Source: Mycocentrospora acerina (lineage: Eukaryota; Ascomycota; Dothideomycetes; Pleosporales). Taken from it: a stretch of DNA of 64,000 nt. Positions 12,281 to 23,870 of this stretch are shown piece after piece. The notes beneath the pieces were generated by a model. It saw nothing but the letters and a program-made list of their open reading frames with translations, was not told where the DNA came from and did not search any database. The stretch's first letter is position 1, and every line of letters begins with the position of its first letter. A program made the translations under genes and the position numbers. The stretch lies in assembly GCA_022701365.1 (NCBI GenBank), contig JAKUHH010000303.1:515908-579907 (forward strand), given 5' to 3'.

Positions 12281-14136
12281 ATGGCCTTGTACGAAAACAG
12301 CGGAAGAGGAGGCTCATCGACCTACGTGATGGAGCAGCCAATCGAGCTGCAAGATGTGTCAAACTACATCCAAAAGCCCCACGACGCCAAACTCGTCACC
12401 GCCGCCGCCGCCGCCGCCTCCTCCTCCCACACCAGCCTCCAAATCTCCAAAGCAAAAGAATTCCAAAACAACGACCCGGTGGAAATCCTCCCCTCGCCCA
12501 CTACGCAAGCGGCAGAGAAACTGGAGCGATGGAACACGCCAAGGACGAACCTGTACCGCACGTCTGCAGCATTCTGGAGCTTCATAGTCATGGGGAGTAA
12601 CGACGCGGCATACGGGGCGTTGATTCCATATGTACTGCCTCCCCCTTAAACTCTTTTCTAAAAATAAATCCAAAAAATCCAGTGGTGTATTTCTTTAAAA
12701 AAAGAGACACGACCAAATACTGACAACTTCACTAGCTACAAACCTACTACAACCTCACGTTTATAGTAATCTCGCTCGTCTTCCTCTCCCCGCTGGTAGG
12801 CTACACGGCCTCTGCCCTGCTAAACAACACCATCCACTTGAAGTTTGGCCAGCGCGGCGTCGCCGTCATTGCGCCATCATGCCACCTCATCGCGTACATT
12901 GTGATTGCCGTGCACCCGCCGTACCCCGTGCTGGTGGTTATTTTCATGCTCGCGGGGTTTGGCAACGGGCTGGCGGACGCGGCGTGGAATGCGTGGATGG
13001 GCAACATGGCGAATCCGAATGAGGTGCTGGGGTTCTTGCATGCGTTTTACGGGCTGGGGGCTGTGCTTGCGCCGCTGGTGGCGACGACAATGGTGACAAA
13101 GGGGGGAGTGGAGTGGTATTATTTTTACTATGTCATGGTGTGTTTTTTCTTCTTCTTCTTTCATTCTCCCGTCTCACTTCACTCCGCAACTCACCCCTCT
13201 CCAATTTTCCCAATGGGATGGATATATATATATATATATATATATACGCTTTTGTCTAACTCATTCCCTACAGATCAGCATGGCCACCATCGAACTCGCA
13301 ACCTCCACATCCGCCTTCTGGACCGCCACGGGAGCCGTCTTCCGCACCCTCAACCCCCGCACCACCACCACCACCACCTCGAGCGGCACAAAAACCACTG
13401 ACAACCGCATGAAAGAAGCACTTATCCGTCTCCCCCACGCACGCATCACCTGGGTCTGCGCGCTCTTCCTGCTCGGCTACGTAGGCGTCGAAGTCGCGCT
13501 CGGGGGGTGGATAGTGAAATTCATGCTCGAGGAGCGCAACGGCGAGGAATTTGCTAGCGGAATGGTAGCAACGGGGTTTTGGATGGGGATTACAGTTGGG
13601 AGGATTGTGCTGGGATTTGTGACGCCCCGGGTGGGGGAGAAGCTGGCTATTGCCGTATGTGTGCCTTCTTCTTCTTCTTCTTCTTCTTCTTCTTCTTCCT
13701 CTTCCTCTTCCTCTTCCTCTTCCTCTTCCTCTTCCTCTTCCTCTTCCTCTTCCTCTTCCTCTTCATCAACCACATTCATGACTAATTTTTATAGATATAC
13801 CTCCCCCTCACCATCGGGCTAGAACTCCTCTTCTGGCTCGTCCCCTCCTTCTACGTCTCCGCCGTCGCCGTCTCCCTGCAAGGCTTCTTCCTCGGTCCTT
13901 TATTCCCCGCTGCCATTGTGGCAGCCACCAAACTCCTCCCGCGGCACCTGCACGTCAGTGCGATTGGCTTCGCCGCAGCGTTTGGCGGCTCCGGAGCGGC
14001 GATTTTCCCGTTTGCGGTCGGGGCGATTGCGCAGGCGAGGGGCGTGCAGGTGTTGCAGCCGATTATTTTGGCGCTGCTGGCGGTTATTTTGGGACTGTGG
14101 TTGTGCTTGCCTGCGATTAGGAAGAAGGTGGAGTGA
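12281..14136 (+). CDS. Major facilitator superfamily transporter
   Basis: Four exons, all in phase 0: 12281-12631, 12736-13137, 13274-13654 and 13795-14136, giving 491 residues. A hydrophilic, Ala-rich amino tail of about 95 residues precedes around twelve hydrophobic segments. The first helix carries GSNDAAYGALIPY, and the second exon carries GYTASALLNN and the GFGNGLADAAWNAWMG helix, typical of the fungal MFS group related to yeast Bsc6 and sugar/multidrug-like permeases. The substrate cannot be told. The second and third introns carry microsatellites. Resemblance within the superfamily is clear; any narrower name would be a guess. Confidence 0.85.
13222..13246 (+). repeat. (AT)n microsatellite in MFS intron 2
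   Basis: Twelve alternating AT dinucleotides within the second intron of the transporter gene, close to its 3' splice site. Confidence 0.9.
13665..13764 (+). repeat. (CTT)n/(CTTCCT)n microsatellite in MFS intron 3
   Basis: A run of CTT triplets passes into a hexameric CTTCCT array, about 100 bp in all. It fills most of the 140-nt third intron and supplies an extended polypyrimidine tract before the TATAG acceptor at 13794. Confidence 0.92.
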
Positions 14137-15069
14137 GTGAGTGAGTGGTAGACTGGTTTTGAAGAGGTTCTGTCAGCCAGCGTTGGTGCACTTTCATATG
14201 TGTGGGCACGTGAGCACTCGGTGTTTATACATGATCTCTCATTTCTACACTCTTAATAATATAACAAGTTTCTTCTCCGTTTGCTCCCTCACAGATTCAG
14301 ATGCGGAGTGTTGAGGTGAGAAGTGAGAAGTGAGAAGTGAGAAGTGAGAGGTGAAAAGTGAAAAGTGAAAAGAGAGTAGTAATAAAAGTTGGGTAGGAAC
14401 TAATATAATAAAATCACATCAATCAAGACACTGCCAATCAAAGCAAACATAACCATGAAAAAAAAATTCCCAAATATCTCAACTTTTTCCATTGTCCTCT
14501 ATAAGACTAGTAAACACTCTCACATGAACCACCAAGACAGTCAATCAATCAATCAATCATCCAATTATACAAAAAAATAAAATTCAATAGTCTTGATTCA
14601 TTTCCCCCATCTCATCCATCTATCCATTCGTAATTCATTACTTTCGTGAGAAAAAAACCCCCCCTCCTTCCTTTCTGCCTGCATTTCGTTTCAAGTCATG
14701 TCGTGTCGTAACCCATAAAACAAACAAACCAACAAACAAACAACCCCTCTTGATTCATTCCATGGAGAAAAAAAATCTACCGATCCGATTGCAAGCACAA
14801 TCCGACAACGGCAACAAGGAAGAGAGAGAAAAAAAAGGCAATAGGCTGTAACAAAAAAAGACACATTCATTCGTTGAGGAAAAAAAAAGAGATTAAAAAA
14901 AACACAACACCAAGTGGTATAACCCCCATACAATAATAGCCCATTCGACGAGCAAAGCATGGAAGAAAAGACAGTTTAACAATAAACCCCTTTTTCCTCC
15001 TCATCTCCTCATCTACACAAGGCAAAAAACCACTGGGTCAAAAGAAGAAAAGAATAGAGTAGGGAGGGA
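14137..15069. other. Convergent gap after the MFS and DUF3824 genes
   Basis: The region is A-rich and low in complexity, with many homopolymer runs, and contains the 3' ends of two convergent genes plus a 7-bp tandem repeat. No coding exon was seen. Confidence 0.45.
14316..14373 (+). repeat. GTGAGAA-type tandem repeat
   Basis: About eight copies of a 7-bp unit GTGAGAA, drifting to GTGAAAA toward the right end. Noncoding, just past the MFS stop codon. Confidence 0.85.
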
Positions 15070-16860
15070 CTAATATCTCGCGCCCATGGGAGGAGGTGGC
15101 GGCATGGCACTGTATGGATTTGCGTCGACATACGACGTCGAAGGGGGGTAGTTCGGGTTGGCGGCTACAGGATACGCGTACGGGTTAGCGTAAACATTCT
15201 GAGGATTAAGTGCGTTCATGCGGGCTTCTTTCTCGCTGCGCTCGCGGGCCTTTCTGCGCTTGCGGCGGCGGGCCTCGAGTTCCTTGACGTTGTGTCGCTG
15301 CTCGTTCATCTCTTTCCACTCGCTGTACGCAGACTTGATACCGAGGGCGGCAATGCCCACGGCTGCTGCGTCCTGGAGCATGTTTTTCGACTTGCGCTTG
15401 CGCGCTTCCTCGACCGACATTTCACCTTCCTTGACGAGCTTGCGGCGGCTTTCAGAGGCCTCCATGGAGGCGTAGACGCCGTGTGCCGCGTGGATGGTTG
15501 CCACGGTAGCAAGACCGGCAGTGAGGAGTTCCTTACCTCGCAGTTTTTTGCGTTGTTGCTCCATGTCCGTCGACGACTGAGAATCCGAGCTGCTGTCCCG
15601 ACGACGGTCTCTTCCACCACCTGATGAGGCCAGGGCCATGGCACCACCTCCGCCTGCTGCGGCTAGTCTGCGATCTGGGTTAGCCCGGGAAGGAGCTTCC
15701 GAGTAGTTATCCATACTCCGGCCGCGGCTGTGTGAGCGACGGCTTTTGCGTGATTGTACGTAGCTGTCTGCGCTCGAGGAGCGGGAGCGTGAGCGTGAGC
15801 GCTCACGTCTGGCACGAGACTTTGAGCGCACGCGGTCGTAGAGGGCCTTGCCGGCGGCAATGACGGCTCCTGTTCCGGCAACCTTAGCGATGCCGCTTCC
15901 CCGGCCTTGCTCTGAGCGATCACGCGACTGTGAGCGCCCACGGGAGCGGGAGCGGCCAAAGATGGAGCGGGAGCGGGAACGAGCGCGCGATGGCGACCTG
16001 GAGCCGTCACGGCCGCGAGAGCGAGACTGCGAACGACCGCCATTGATGGCTCGGTTGGCAAGCAGGCCACCCAGGGCCGACTCGGCGACGTGGCGCTTCT
16101 CGTGGACGTCTGGGTTCCTGTCGACGAGGCCGTTGATTCCGGCAGCACCGAGAGCAGCAGTGGCTATCCGCTGACCCTTTGCACCCGTCCAGGGTCCGGC
16201 TTCGTTGCGGCTGCGAAAAGCCTCGACGGCGCCGGCGACAACAGCGGCTTTGGCGGCCTGCTGCCACTTCTCTGACTTGCCACGGCCACCTGCACGGCTG
16301 CGACTGCGGCTGCGCGACCTCGAGTCGTAGCGGCTGCTACGGCGATCGTCGTAGCGGCTGTTACGCTCGCTGTCGTAGCCGCGGTCGTCTCGTCGATGGC
16401 GCGAACGCGAACTGGAGCGGGAGCCCTTGTGGCCAGTGACTGCGCCGATGACGCCGCCCAGCCCCGCAGCCTCGCCAAATTCTTTGATGTTGTCGACAAT
16501 AGACTTGCGGCGCGAGGGCTTGGGCCGTTCCGAGTACTCGGAGCGGTCGTCGTAGTCGTTGCGGCCAGTGCGACGCGAGCGGTCGGAGCGGGCGTAGTGG
16601 TAGTCGTCGTCGTAGCCGCGGTTGACGGAGCGGGTGCGGCGCGGGGGGGCATACTCCTCGCGGTACTTTGTCTGGCGGTACTCGGTGCCGGGAGGGAAGT
16701 CGCGCGGAATGTCCTCGATGCTGTCCTCGCGGGCAGGGCGGTAGACCAGGTCGCGCACGGGGGCGCCACGGCCGCCGCGCTCAATGTACGTCGTCTCGGT
16801 CACGTACTCGGGCTCGCGGGTGCGGTGCTCGCGGCGCGGAGCATAGCCGTACTCGGACAT
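15070..16860 (-). CDS. DUF3824-family Arg/Ser-rich protein
   Basis: Single exon of 596 codons. The protein is very rich in Arg, Ser, Asp and Tyr, with dense RS/RD dipeptides (about residues 130-190 and 270-380). Alternating with these are hydrophobic Ala/Gly-rich modules such as EKWQQAAKAAVVAGAVEAF, VAESALGGLLANRAI and GTGAVIAAGKALYDRV, which match the DUF3824 repeats of ascomycetes. A short Tyr/Pro-rich tail follows. No enzymatic motif is visible. The glycine-zipper-like modules suggest peripheral membrane or self-association behaviour, and RS stretches suggest phosphorylation, but the function is unknown. The start codon is the first ATG in frame. Confidence 0.8.
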   Translation of the reverse strand: MSEYGYAPRREHRTREPEYVTETTYIERGGRGAPVRDLVYRPAREDSIEDIPRDFPPGTEYRQTKYREEYAPPRRTRSVNRGYDDDYHYARSDRSRRTGRNDYDDRSEYSERPKPSRRKSIVDNIKEFGEAAGLGGVIGAVTGHKGSRSSSRSRHRRDDRGYDSERNSRYDDRRSSRYDSRSRSRSRSRAGGRGKSEKWQQAAKAAVVAGAVEAFRSRNEAGPWTGAKGQRIATAALGAAGINGLVDRNPDVHEKRHVAESALGGLLANRAINGGRSQSRSRGRDGSRSPSRARSRSRSIFGRSRSRGRSQSRDRSEQGRGSGIAKVAGTGAVIAAGKALYDRVRSKSRARRERSRSRSRSSSADSYVQSRKSRRSHSRGRSMDNYSEAPSRANPDRRLAAAGGGGAMALASSGGGRDRRRDSSSDSQSSTDMEQQRKKLRGKELLTAGLATVATIHAAHGVYASMEASESRRKLVKEGEMSVEEARKRKSKNMLQDAAAVGIAALGIKSAYSEWKEMNEQRHNVKELEARRRKRRKARERSEKEARMNALNPQNVYANPYAYPVAANPNYPPSTSYVDANPYSAMPPPPPMGARY

Positions 16861-18745
16861 GGCTGTGGGTGGTGTTAGCGGGGTGTTGTATGTAATTTAT
16901 AGTGTTGTGTTGGGTGTATTGTATGGTGTGATGTTGTATTGCATGGTGTTGTATGTTTTGCATGGTATTGTACGGTATTGTACGGTATGATACGGTACTG
17001 AGGAGTGATGTGCACTTACCGGCTGCTGGTCCAAGTGGGTGTGCTTGTGTGTGTGTGTGTGCCTATGTGGGCGTGGGGAGGGCAGGGCGTGGGTGCAACG
17101 AGGAAAGGAAGGGTGCCGAGCGAATTCACAGGAAGAGAGAGGGCGGGGCGCAAAGGATCGAGGCGACGGGCGTATTTAACAGATTCGGGCGACTGGCGAC
17201 TGACGACTGACGGCGGATGGACGGCTATGCGTGCGGGTGCTAGAGACAATGTACAGCTAGATGCTTGATGCTGGCCGCTTGGTGCTTGGTGCTGGACGCT
17301 TGGGAGGCCTTGGGGGTCGGGCGATGGTGGGCGCCCTCTTCAACAACGAGCGTCCCGGGCCTGTGACGTCAGCCGCCGCGCTGACAGCCCTAGCAGGCTT
17401 CGCCGTCGGTCAGTTGTGGCCGGTGACAAGGCACGCCGCCAATCACGCTGCTGTCGGCAGACGCGAGGCGTCTTTGTCTTGCACAGCCTGGGAGAGCCCC
17501 GGAGACCCTTCTCGCGCCTTGCCCTCCCTCCCTAGCCCTCGTCGTCGCCCTGGCCCTTGCCCAAACCACTCACCGCACACCGCGCCGCTTGCACAGAGAA
17601 CCACGGTTGCCTCTGCTTGCCTCTGCTTGCCTCTACCACTGGCACCCACCACTACCACCCCATCACATCACATCACGTGAACCCTCCCCTCCCCTCCCCC
17701 CCGTCTGCCTACACTAGAGTTTTTTGCACTGCACATGGCCAGGATACCCCGCCAGTCTATACGACAGCTCACTCCCACCACCACACAGGCACCCGATGAC
17801 GAAACTAACCCCCCCAGGTCACGGCTCCAAGTAAGACAAGCACACCCACGCGCACCAATTTTTAATTTTGACCGACGGACCTTGCCGCCGTCGCCATCAT
17901 TAGGTAGTTGGAGAGTCGTCGGTGCCTGATGGGGGTTCTTCTGTGCCGTGTGCTGATGTTGGAGGTGCTGGGGATGATGCTGGTGCTGGCTGCTGCCCAA
18001 CACGGCCTGTTTGTACTTACCTCCCCCCCCCCTGCAAAGTGATGTGACATAGCATGACGTGACGTGACATGGTCAAGGTTGGTTAGTTGTATGCTTATGC
18101 CCATGCTTCCCCCCGAAGAAAAGAAGGAGGGGAAAAAGAAGAAAAGGAAAGAAAAGTGAGGCTCGATGCAAGTTGATATCCACACTAGTCAATATCGTCA
18201 CTCACTCAATCACTCATACATGCACGCAACCAGTCCTTGTCAAACACAACGTCATATTCCCATCTATACATGTTCCCATACATGGTCTGTCGATTATCCC
18301 CCACAATCTAACCAATCGACCGTCTAGAGAGGAGATGGTGTATCCCAGCGTATCTTTTTAGTACAGCAAAGCGCAAACAATAAAGTCCGCGCACATACAA
18401 TATAACATGCCATACCATGCCATGCCAATACCCGCTTTGAAAAAACACCATGCTAGTCAACTGAGAAATGCCCCCCCTCCCGTCATTACCTGCGCGCCAG
18501 TCCACCCCACCCCACTGCAAAACATGGGGATATCTTTTGGTTCCGCGCTGAGAATACAAACGCCGTTGCATGTACTGAGATGAATAAATAGAAAAAAAAA
18601 TAATGACAATAAAACAGCATATTGACGTTCAATGCCCCCCCCTACTGAGATGAACTTTGAAAAAAAATGGTGAATAGGCAAAAGACAATGGAAGTAAAAC
18701 AATAAAAACAAGTAAAACAAATAATCAAATATAGCAACTGCTCAA
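16861..18745. other. Gene-free stretch between DUF3824 and PPR genes
   Basis: The left part is the promoter and leader of the leftward DUF3824 gene, with a 10-bp tandem repeat. The middle (about 17240-17700) is GC-rich with short direct repeats such as CTCTGCTTGC and CATCA. The right part is A-rich 3'-flanking sequence of the PPR gene. No exon with family resemblance was found. Confidence 0.4.
16961..17000 (+). repeat. Four 10-bp copies of a TACGGTATTG-like unit
   Basis: Four consecutive decamers (CATGGTATTG, TACGGTATTG, TACGGTATGA, TACGGTACTG) lie about 100 bp upstream of the DUF3824 start codon, in its presumed leader or promoter. Confidence 0.8.
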
Positions 18746-21700
18746 TCAAGCAGTCGCCTCAGAAGCAGAAACAGAAGCACGGCCGCCGCCGACAAGCTCG
18801 AGAATCTTGCCAGCCACTGCTGCAGGGTAGCCACGCGACAACCCTTCGTTGACCACCGTCATGGCCGCTGCCCGGTCCTCAACCGCCATATACGCACGCG
18901 TCATGGCCTCGTATGTGCTGGGCTCGCGCTTGTGCTCAGCAACAGACTCATAGATGGCTTTCGCCTGCTCAATGTCGTGCGCCAGCGCCCACCCGTGGAT
19001 GAGCGAGTTGGCAATGTACGGCGTCATCTCCACGCCACGCGCTCGCATGTCCTCGAGAATCACCTGCGTGTCCGCAATCTGGTGGTTGGCCACCATGGCC
19101 TCAAACAGCGCCTGGTACAGGCACGCCTGAGGCCGCACCCGCGAGTCTGCAAGCACAACGTCAAACAGCTTGCGCGCGCCCTCCATGTCGTGGAGAACGC
19201 AGCCCTTGGCGTGGATCAGAGAAGAGTAATGCACTGCTTCGGGGATCCCGCCAGCAGGGTGCACCTGCTCCAACACCCGCTCGGCAGCCTCCATGTCGAT
19301 TGGCTCGAGCGTCGCGTACGTGTCAATCAGCAGCTTGAACGTGTGTGTCGTGGGCTCGATGCGCTTGGATCGCATGCGCTCGTAGTATGCGAGCACCTTG
19401 CTGCGATCGCGCTTGGTTGTCAAGAAGAACTGCATCATGCTGTGGTATGGTGCGGGGCGGGGCTTGTAGTTGGGCATGCTCTCCATTTCCTCAAAGAGCT
19501 CCTCGGCAAACTTCTCATCGCTAACACGGCAGAGCGCATTGACAATGGTACCGTAAGTAACAGACGTCGGTCGGATCCCGAGATTGCGCATCTCAGAAAA
19601 GTAGAACAAGCAGTCATCGATGCGACGCGCCTTTCCAAGTTTGCCGATCAAGGCGTTGTACAGGAATGATGATGGCTCTACGCCTTCAGACTTGGCCCGA
19701 AGGAAGATCTTGACTGCTTCTGTCGCCTCATCAAATGTCTTTGTCGATTCCTTGAGTGTCGTAATGTAGAGTCCGAATGTGTTGGCAGTGGGAGCAGCCC
19801 CCATGTCGAGCAGGTCCTGGTGGTAACGACCTGCAAGATCACGCTGACCGCAAGTGAGCGAGGCCGCTACCATCGCATCCAAGATAGTCACCCAACCGTA
19901 GCGCACAATCCGGTACTGTGGCAAAAGGGGCACATCCTGTCTTGCAAGGTTGAGAATGTCGTGAGCCAACGTGAGGCGGTCTTCCTTTGCAGCTGCAGTG
20001 ATGAGCTTGGCATAGGTGAAGAATCGAGGGTGGCGTCCGGCTCGGCGCATGTTCTTAAACTTCATCAATGCCTCGTTGAGGTGCGATGCCGAGCGTCCGT
20101 GAGTCTTCTCGAGCAGCTCAGTGATTGCGACCGATCCCTTGTTGTCAGTCGAGGCCGCGTATGGGTCGTACTGGTCCTCAAAGGTGGGTGCTGCAGGTGT
20201 CGCTGGCTGCTGAGCTGGGTACGATGCAAACGTGGCTGGAGAGTACATGGACTCTGGAGCCGGGTGCTTGTAGCTGTACCATCGGTGTTGAAGGTCGCCT
20301 CGGTCGAGCGTAGGGAGAACCTGCTCAACAATACTGGATGTCGTCTTGTTGACCGGCTTACCGCTTGACGTAATGACCTCGAGGAGGTGGGAGAATCGAG
20401 AAGCGTGAGCAGCATCAACATCCGTCGTCTGGAGAATAATCCCAGACTGGACTTGCATCAGGAGAGTGATGTCTTCGAAGCTTAGTTGAGCGATGGCCTC
20501 AGGTCCCATACCAGCAAGTAGGTGTAAAGCAACTGGGGTGACTAGGCCGCCGTTCTCAATCATCGTCCACATCAATTCCATGCTCGCCCGCGGCGGAAGG
20601 AAGATACCACGCTTCATCATAAATTGTCCCGTTACCTCAATGGCCTCGTCAATGTGCTCGACGACCTCCATCTTGGCTTCGTTAGAGCCCGTTTGCGAAT
20701 CTCGAATGCGCGCAAACATCTGTCGACCCTGTCGGAGGCCACGCTCAGCATGTCCACTCCCAATGAGTGCAATGCTGTGCATGGCAGTAGGCTCGATGAA
20801 CTCTGGCTTTGTCGGCGAGAGCTCAAGCATTCTCCAGAACATCTCTGCTGCCTCAATGTTTCCATTGCGGATATGCATAGCCCCCATTGCCATGACAGGC
20901 CGAGCTAGATCGACCTCTGCAGGGAGCGCATCAAAGGCCTCGGTGGCCACATCTATCGAATCGCGATCAGCGGCCTTGATGCAAATGGCAGCCATCGCGA
21001 TATCGCGCGCCTGTGGGCTTAGATGTTCAGCAGCATGCGCAAAGGCTTCCTGAAAAGAACCGTTCTTCAACCATTCTGGCAGGAAAGCCTTCAATGTGAC
21101 AATGTCGCGGACAGATGTGACATGTTCCGGGGTGGTGAGCGTCGTCTCAACTTTGGAAAGAAATTTCTCTCCTCCGTCAAAGCGGTCGCAGATGGCGTAC
21201 GCCTTAACCAGCGCAGCGTACACATCATTGTCCTTCCTGACAAGCTCAACTTCGCCGTTGTCGTTGGAGATTGCAAGTGCCTTGTACTCGTCGTAGCACT
21301 CAACAGCACTCTTAAGGTCGCCAGTTTTCCCAAAGGCGTGGATCATGGGTACGAACATATCTGCAGCTGGAGTCACAGTTCGAGACTCCATGTGGGAGTA
21401 GATGCGCACCATATCCTCAACACGCTCGCCTTCCGCGCAGGCAGTGACAAGCAAACGGTAAGTCCTCTCCGAGAAAGTTCGACCTGACTCGATGTTGACG
21501 GCTGCATCGAAGAGCTTAACGGCGACTGAAAGCGACCCGTCCTCGGTTAAGATGGCGTAGTCGGTCTCGTTCGACTGAAGCATGAATCTGCCCTCCTCAT
21601 CAAGCCCACCGTATCGTAGTCGCTTTTCCTCAAGGCTTTGCTTCATGGATACCACCTCTAGGGAGCGCACTGAGAGGAGCTCGAGGAGAGTGGTGTATGT

Positions 21701-22603
21701 TGCTGTGTCAGGGGCTACTCGTCGGCGAAGCATGTCAGAGTAGACATCCAGAGCCTTGGGGACAACCTGATGCTTGGCCCGTGGAAGGTGGATAGCTGCT
21801 GACAACAAAGCATTGTACGCAGCAACAGATGGCTTAATTCCGGAAAGGAGCATAGTCTCGAAGACAGCAGGGACCTCGGCATATCTGCGGGCCTCCGCGA
21901 GTATCTCCAGTTGCGTGGTGTACTCATCGACCGCCTCGATCAGACTTGGGGCAAGTGTCGACTCAGTGCGGCTTAGAGTTATCGATTCCACAAGTGTATC
22001 GGCGACGGTTGCGGGTGATTCTGGTCGCGTCTCTTCGACCGCGGATAGCTGTTCCTCTGCCAACCAAGCAGCCTCATCGTTCGCCTTGAGTTTTGCCGTC
22101 TCTTGTGCGATCGCCTCGTCCACTTGTGCCAAAGCAATCTTCTCTGCGCCCTCCTCGCCAGCAACCTTCATGAAGTCATCAACCTGGCTCGTGCTGTACG
22201 CGCGACTGATACCAGTGTGTACAGGAACAGGTTCTGCCGTCTCCTCGATGGCAATATCACTTTCCTTGGCTTCCGCCGCACTCTTTTGCGACGTCTTGGG
22301 GTCCCATTCGATGAGCTTGCGGAACTGGTACTGCGACCACTCCGTGTCCTCGGTGCGTTGACTCTTCTGCCATGCTGAGTAGTACGCGGCTAAGCCCGAG
22401 TCCTGATGGTCGTGGGAGTTGGGTCCGAGAGCCTTGATGGCAGCTGTTGTGGAAGCAAAGGCATGTTGGTTCTTGATACCTTTGCGGAAGCGTTCGTGGT
22501 TGAGGTTGAGAGGCGAGACACCAGCGACTACAGATTGAGCATAACCGTGAGTGAAGCCTTTGGCAAGACTCTGGCGCGCGAGATGGAAACTCTTGAAGAC
22601 CAT
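18746..22603 (-). CDS. Large mitochondrial PPR protein, CYA-5/Pet309-like
   Basis: Single-exon gene of 1285 codons. The amino end is basic and Ser/Ala-rich with few acidic residues, as in mitochondrial presequences, followed by an acidic linker (about 85-230). Tandem pentatricopeptide repeats begin near residue 235 and are clearest near the carboxy end (about 900-1250), with motifs such as YNALIGKLGKARRIDD and TYGTIVNALCRV. PPR proteins bind organellar RNA. Size and architecture match Neurospora CYA-5 and yeast Pet309, which are needed for COX1 mRNA stability and translation; that assignment is inference from architecture. Divergent from ERG8. Confidence 0.8.
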   Translation of the reverse strand: MVFKSFHLARQSLAKGFTHGYAQSVVAGVSPLNLNHERFRKGIKNQHAFASTTAAIKALGPNSHDHQDSGLAAYYSAWQKSQRTEDTEWSQYQFRKLIEWDPKTSQKSAAEAKESDIAIEETAEPVPVHTGISRAYSTSQVDDFMKVAGEEGAEKIALAQVDEAIAQETAKLKANDEAAWLAEEQLSAVEETRPESPATVADTLVESITLSRTESTLAPSLIEAVDEYTTQLEILAEARRYAEVPAVFETMLLSGIKPSVAAYNALLSAAIHLPRAKHQVVPKALDVYSDMLRRRVAPDTATYTTLLELLSVRSLEVVSMKQSLEEKRLRYGGLDEEGRFMLQSNETDYAILTEDGSLSVAVKLFDAAVNIESGRTFSERTYRLLVTACAEGERVEDMVRIYSHMESRTVTPAADMFVPMIHAFGKTGDLKSAVECYDEYKALAISNDNGEVELVRKDNDVYAALVKAYAICDRFDGGEKFLSKVETTLTTPEHVTSVRDIVTLKAFLPEWLKNGSFQEAFAHAAEHLSPQARDIAMAAICIKAADRDSIDVATEAFDALPAEVDLARPVMAMGAMHIRNGNIEAAEMFWRMLELSPTKPEFIEPTAMHSIALIGSGHAERGLRQGRQMFARIRDSQTGSNEAKMEVVEHIDEAIEVTGQFMMKRGIFLPPRASMELMWTMIENGGLVTPVALHLLAGMGPEAIAQLSFEDITLLMQVQSGIILQTTDVDAAHASRFSHLLEVITSSGKPVNKTTSSIVEQVLPTLDRGDLQHRWYSYKHPAPESMYSPATFASYPAQQPATPAAPTFEDQYDPYAASTDNKGSVAITELLEKTHGRSASHLNEALMKFKNMRRAGRHPRFFTYAKLITAAAKEDRLTLAHDILNLARQDVPLLPQYRIVRYGWVTILDAMVAASLTCGQRDLAGRYHQDLLDMGAAPTANTFGLYITTLKESTKTFDEATEAVKIFLRAKSEGVEPSSFLYNALIGKLGKARRIDDCLFYFSEMRNLGIRPTSVTYGTIVNALCRVSDEKFAEELFEEMESMPNYKPRPAPYHSMMQFFLTTKRDRSKVLAYYERMRSKRIEPTTHTFKLLIDTYATLEPIDMEAAERVLEQVHPAGGIPEAVHYSSLIHAKGCVLHDMEGARKLFDVVLADSRVRPQACLYQALFEAMVANHQIADTQVILEDMRARGVEMTPYIANSLIHGWALAHDIEQAKAIYESVAEHKREPSTYEAMTRAYMAVEDRAAAMTVVNEGLSRGYPAAVAGKILELVGGGRASVSASEATA

Positions 22604-23870
22604 TTAGAAAATGGTACAACCCTTCAGGCAGGAAGAGTGAGACTAGAGCGGGTCAGAACGATAATGTCGCATGCGCGCTTCAACGGCAAACAAAAGCTTA
22701 AAGCTATGGAGATAAGAATGAACTCCGTCGGAGATTGGGTTTAGGCAGCAGTTATACTGCTCGCGTAGTGCGTGGTCCCGGAGCGTGGAGCAATTGTGGA
22801 ATCGCAACTTTGAAAAATAGTACATACAGTTCTCGAGATCGCGCAAATGTTTTGCAGGTTCATTTGACGATCGCCGCCAAACAAACGCGCTTTGACGGGA
22901 AGTGGTAGGCGGGAGGTGGTTGGTGAACACGATCAAGCTAAATAAGCCTTGAATGACCAGTGTTGAATTCTTCCAGTCTCAGTTCCAGTTCCCCGAAGAG
23001 ATCCTGTGCAAGTTCTTGTGAGAGCGAAAATAACACTGGCAGCACGGTGGCCTGGAGGGGCTATATTCGGCCGTGAGGGCAAGGCGAGGCGTTAGCGAGG
23101 ATCGAAAGGAAGTTTCCAGCATTCCAATTCGTAGTCGTCATGAAGTCTGCATGGTTGTGCGCCGGCGCCGATTTTTCCTCGTGCTCGGCCACATGGGGCT
23201 ACGGCGACAGTGGCTTTGCAGGTCACTCGCGCACAGGCCCTCATCAAACGTGTCCTTGCGGGGAGCTCAAATCCCTCTCCGGGCCACTCGGATCGGCTAC
23301 CCTCGCACAAGTCGGTGCCGCGCAAATTGCTGTCACCGAGCCCGTCTGCGGCTTGCAAATATGGCGACAAGTGAGTCAGCGAGACGATAAAGAGCCGTGA
23401 GAGGGCGTCTGCACCCCGCCGCGAGCTTGCACTGAACAGGCATAGAACCTAGCAGCTGATTTACACAATCTCCAGGCATCCATGTATCCGGAGGCTCGGG
23501 ACTGAAGGATGTTGACGTTCGAGATGGTCCGGAAACATCGCATTATCAATCCAGATTGTGCACGTGATATCATCGTAATGGAGATCGCATCGCGAACCTC
23601 AAAGAGTGCATGGGTGACTTTTCACAATGATCGGGACTTGGTGTTGGAAACAAACTTTCTTCACTCCTGTCGCGGTTCCGTGGCAGGTGCGACCCACAAG
23701 GGGCCAGCGGACAGCAGCAGCCAGCCTCTTGCCTGGCCTAAAAATCGCCATGTTTGCGCCGCAACAGAACTTTGCCATCATCACTAGACATCGCCATCGT
23801 CCCACACAATCGCCTCCCGAGTGACTCCGCCATCTTTGCAAATCTCGATATACTAAATTCTTTGCGGCCA
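22604..23870. promoter_or_regulatory. Shared upstream region of the PPR gene and ERG8
   Basis: A 1.27-kb region lies between divergent genes. It has mixed composition and several chance open frames, none with family resemblance. Both promoters must lie here; no specific operator was identified. Confidence 0.4.

Noticed and set aside
13477..13779. Frame coding a poly-Glu tract on the minus strand
   Set aside because: Translation of the CTT/CTTCCT microsatellite in an intron.
18932..19669. 245-codon frame antisense to the PPR gene
   Set aside because: Shadow of the PPR repeats.
23073..23573. Open frames between the PPR gene and ERG8
   Set aside because: Open on both strands, no domain, Arg/Cys-rich composition typical of noncoding GC-rich DNA.
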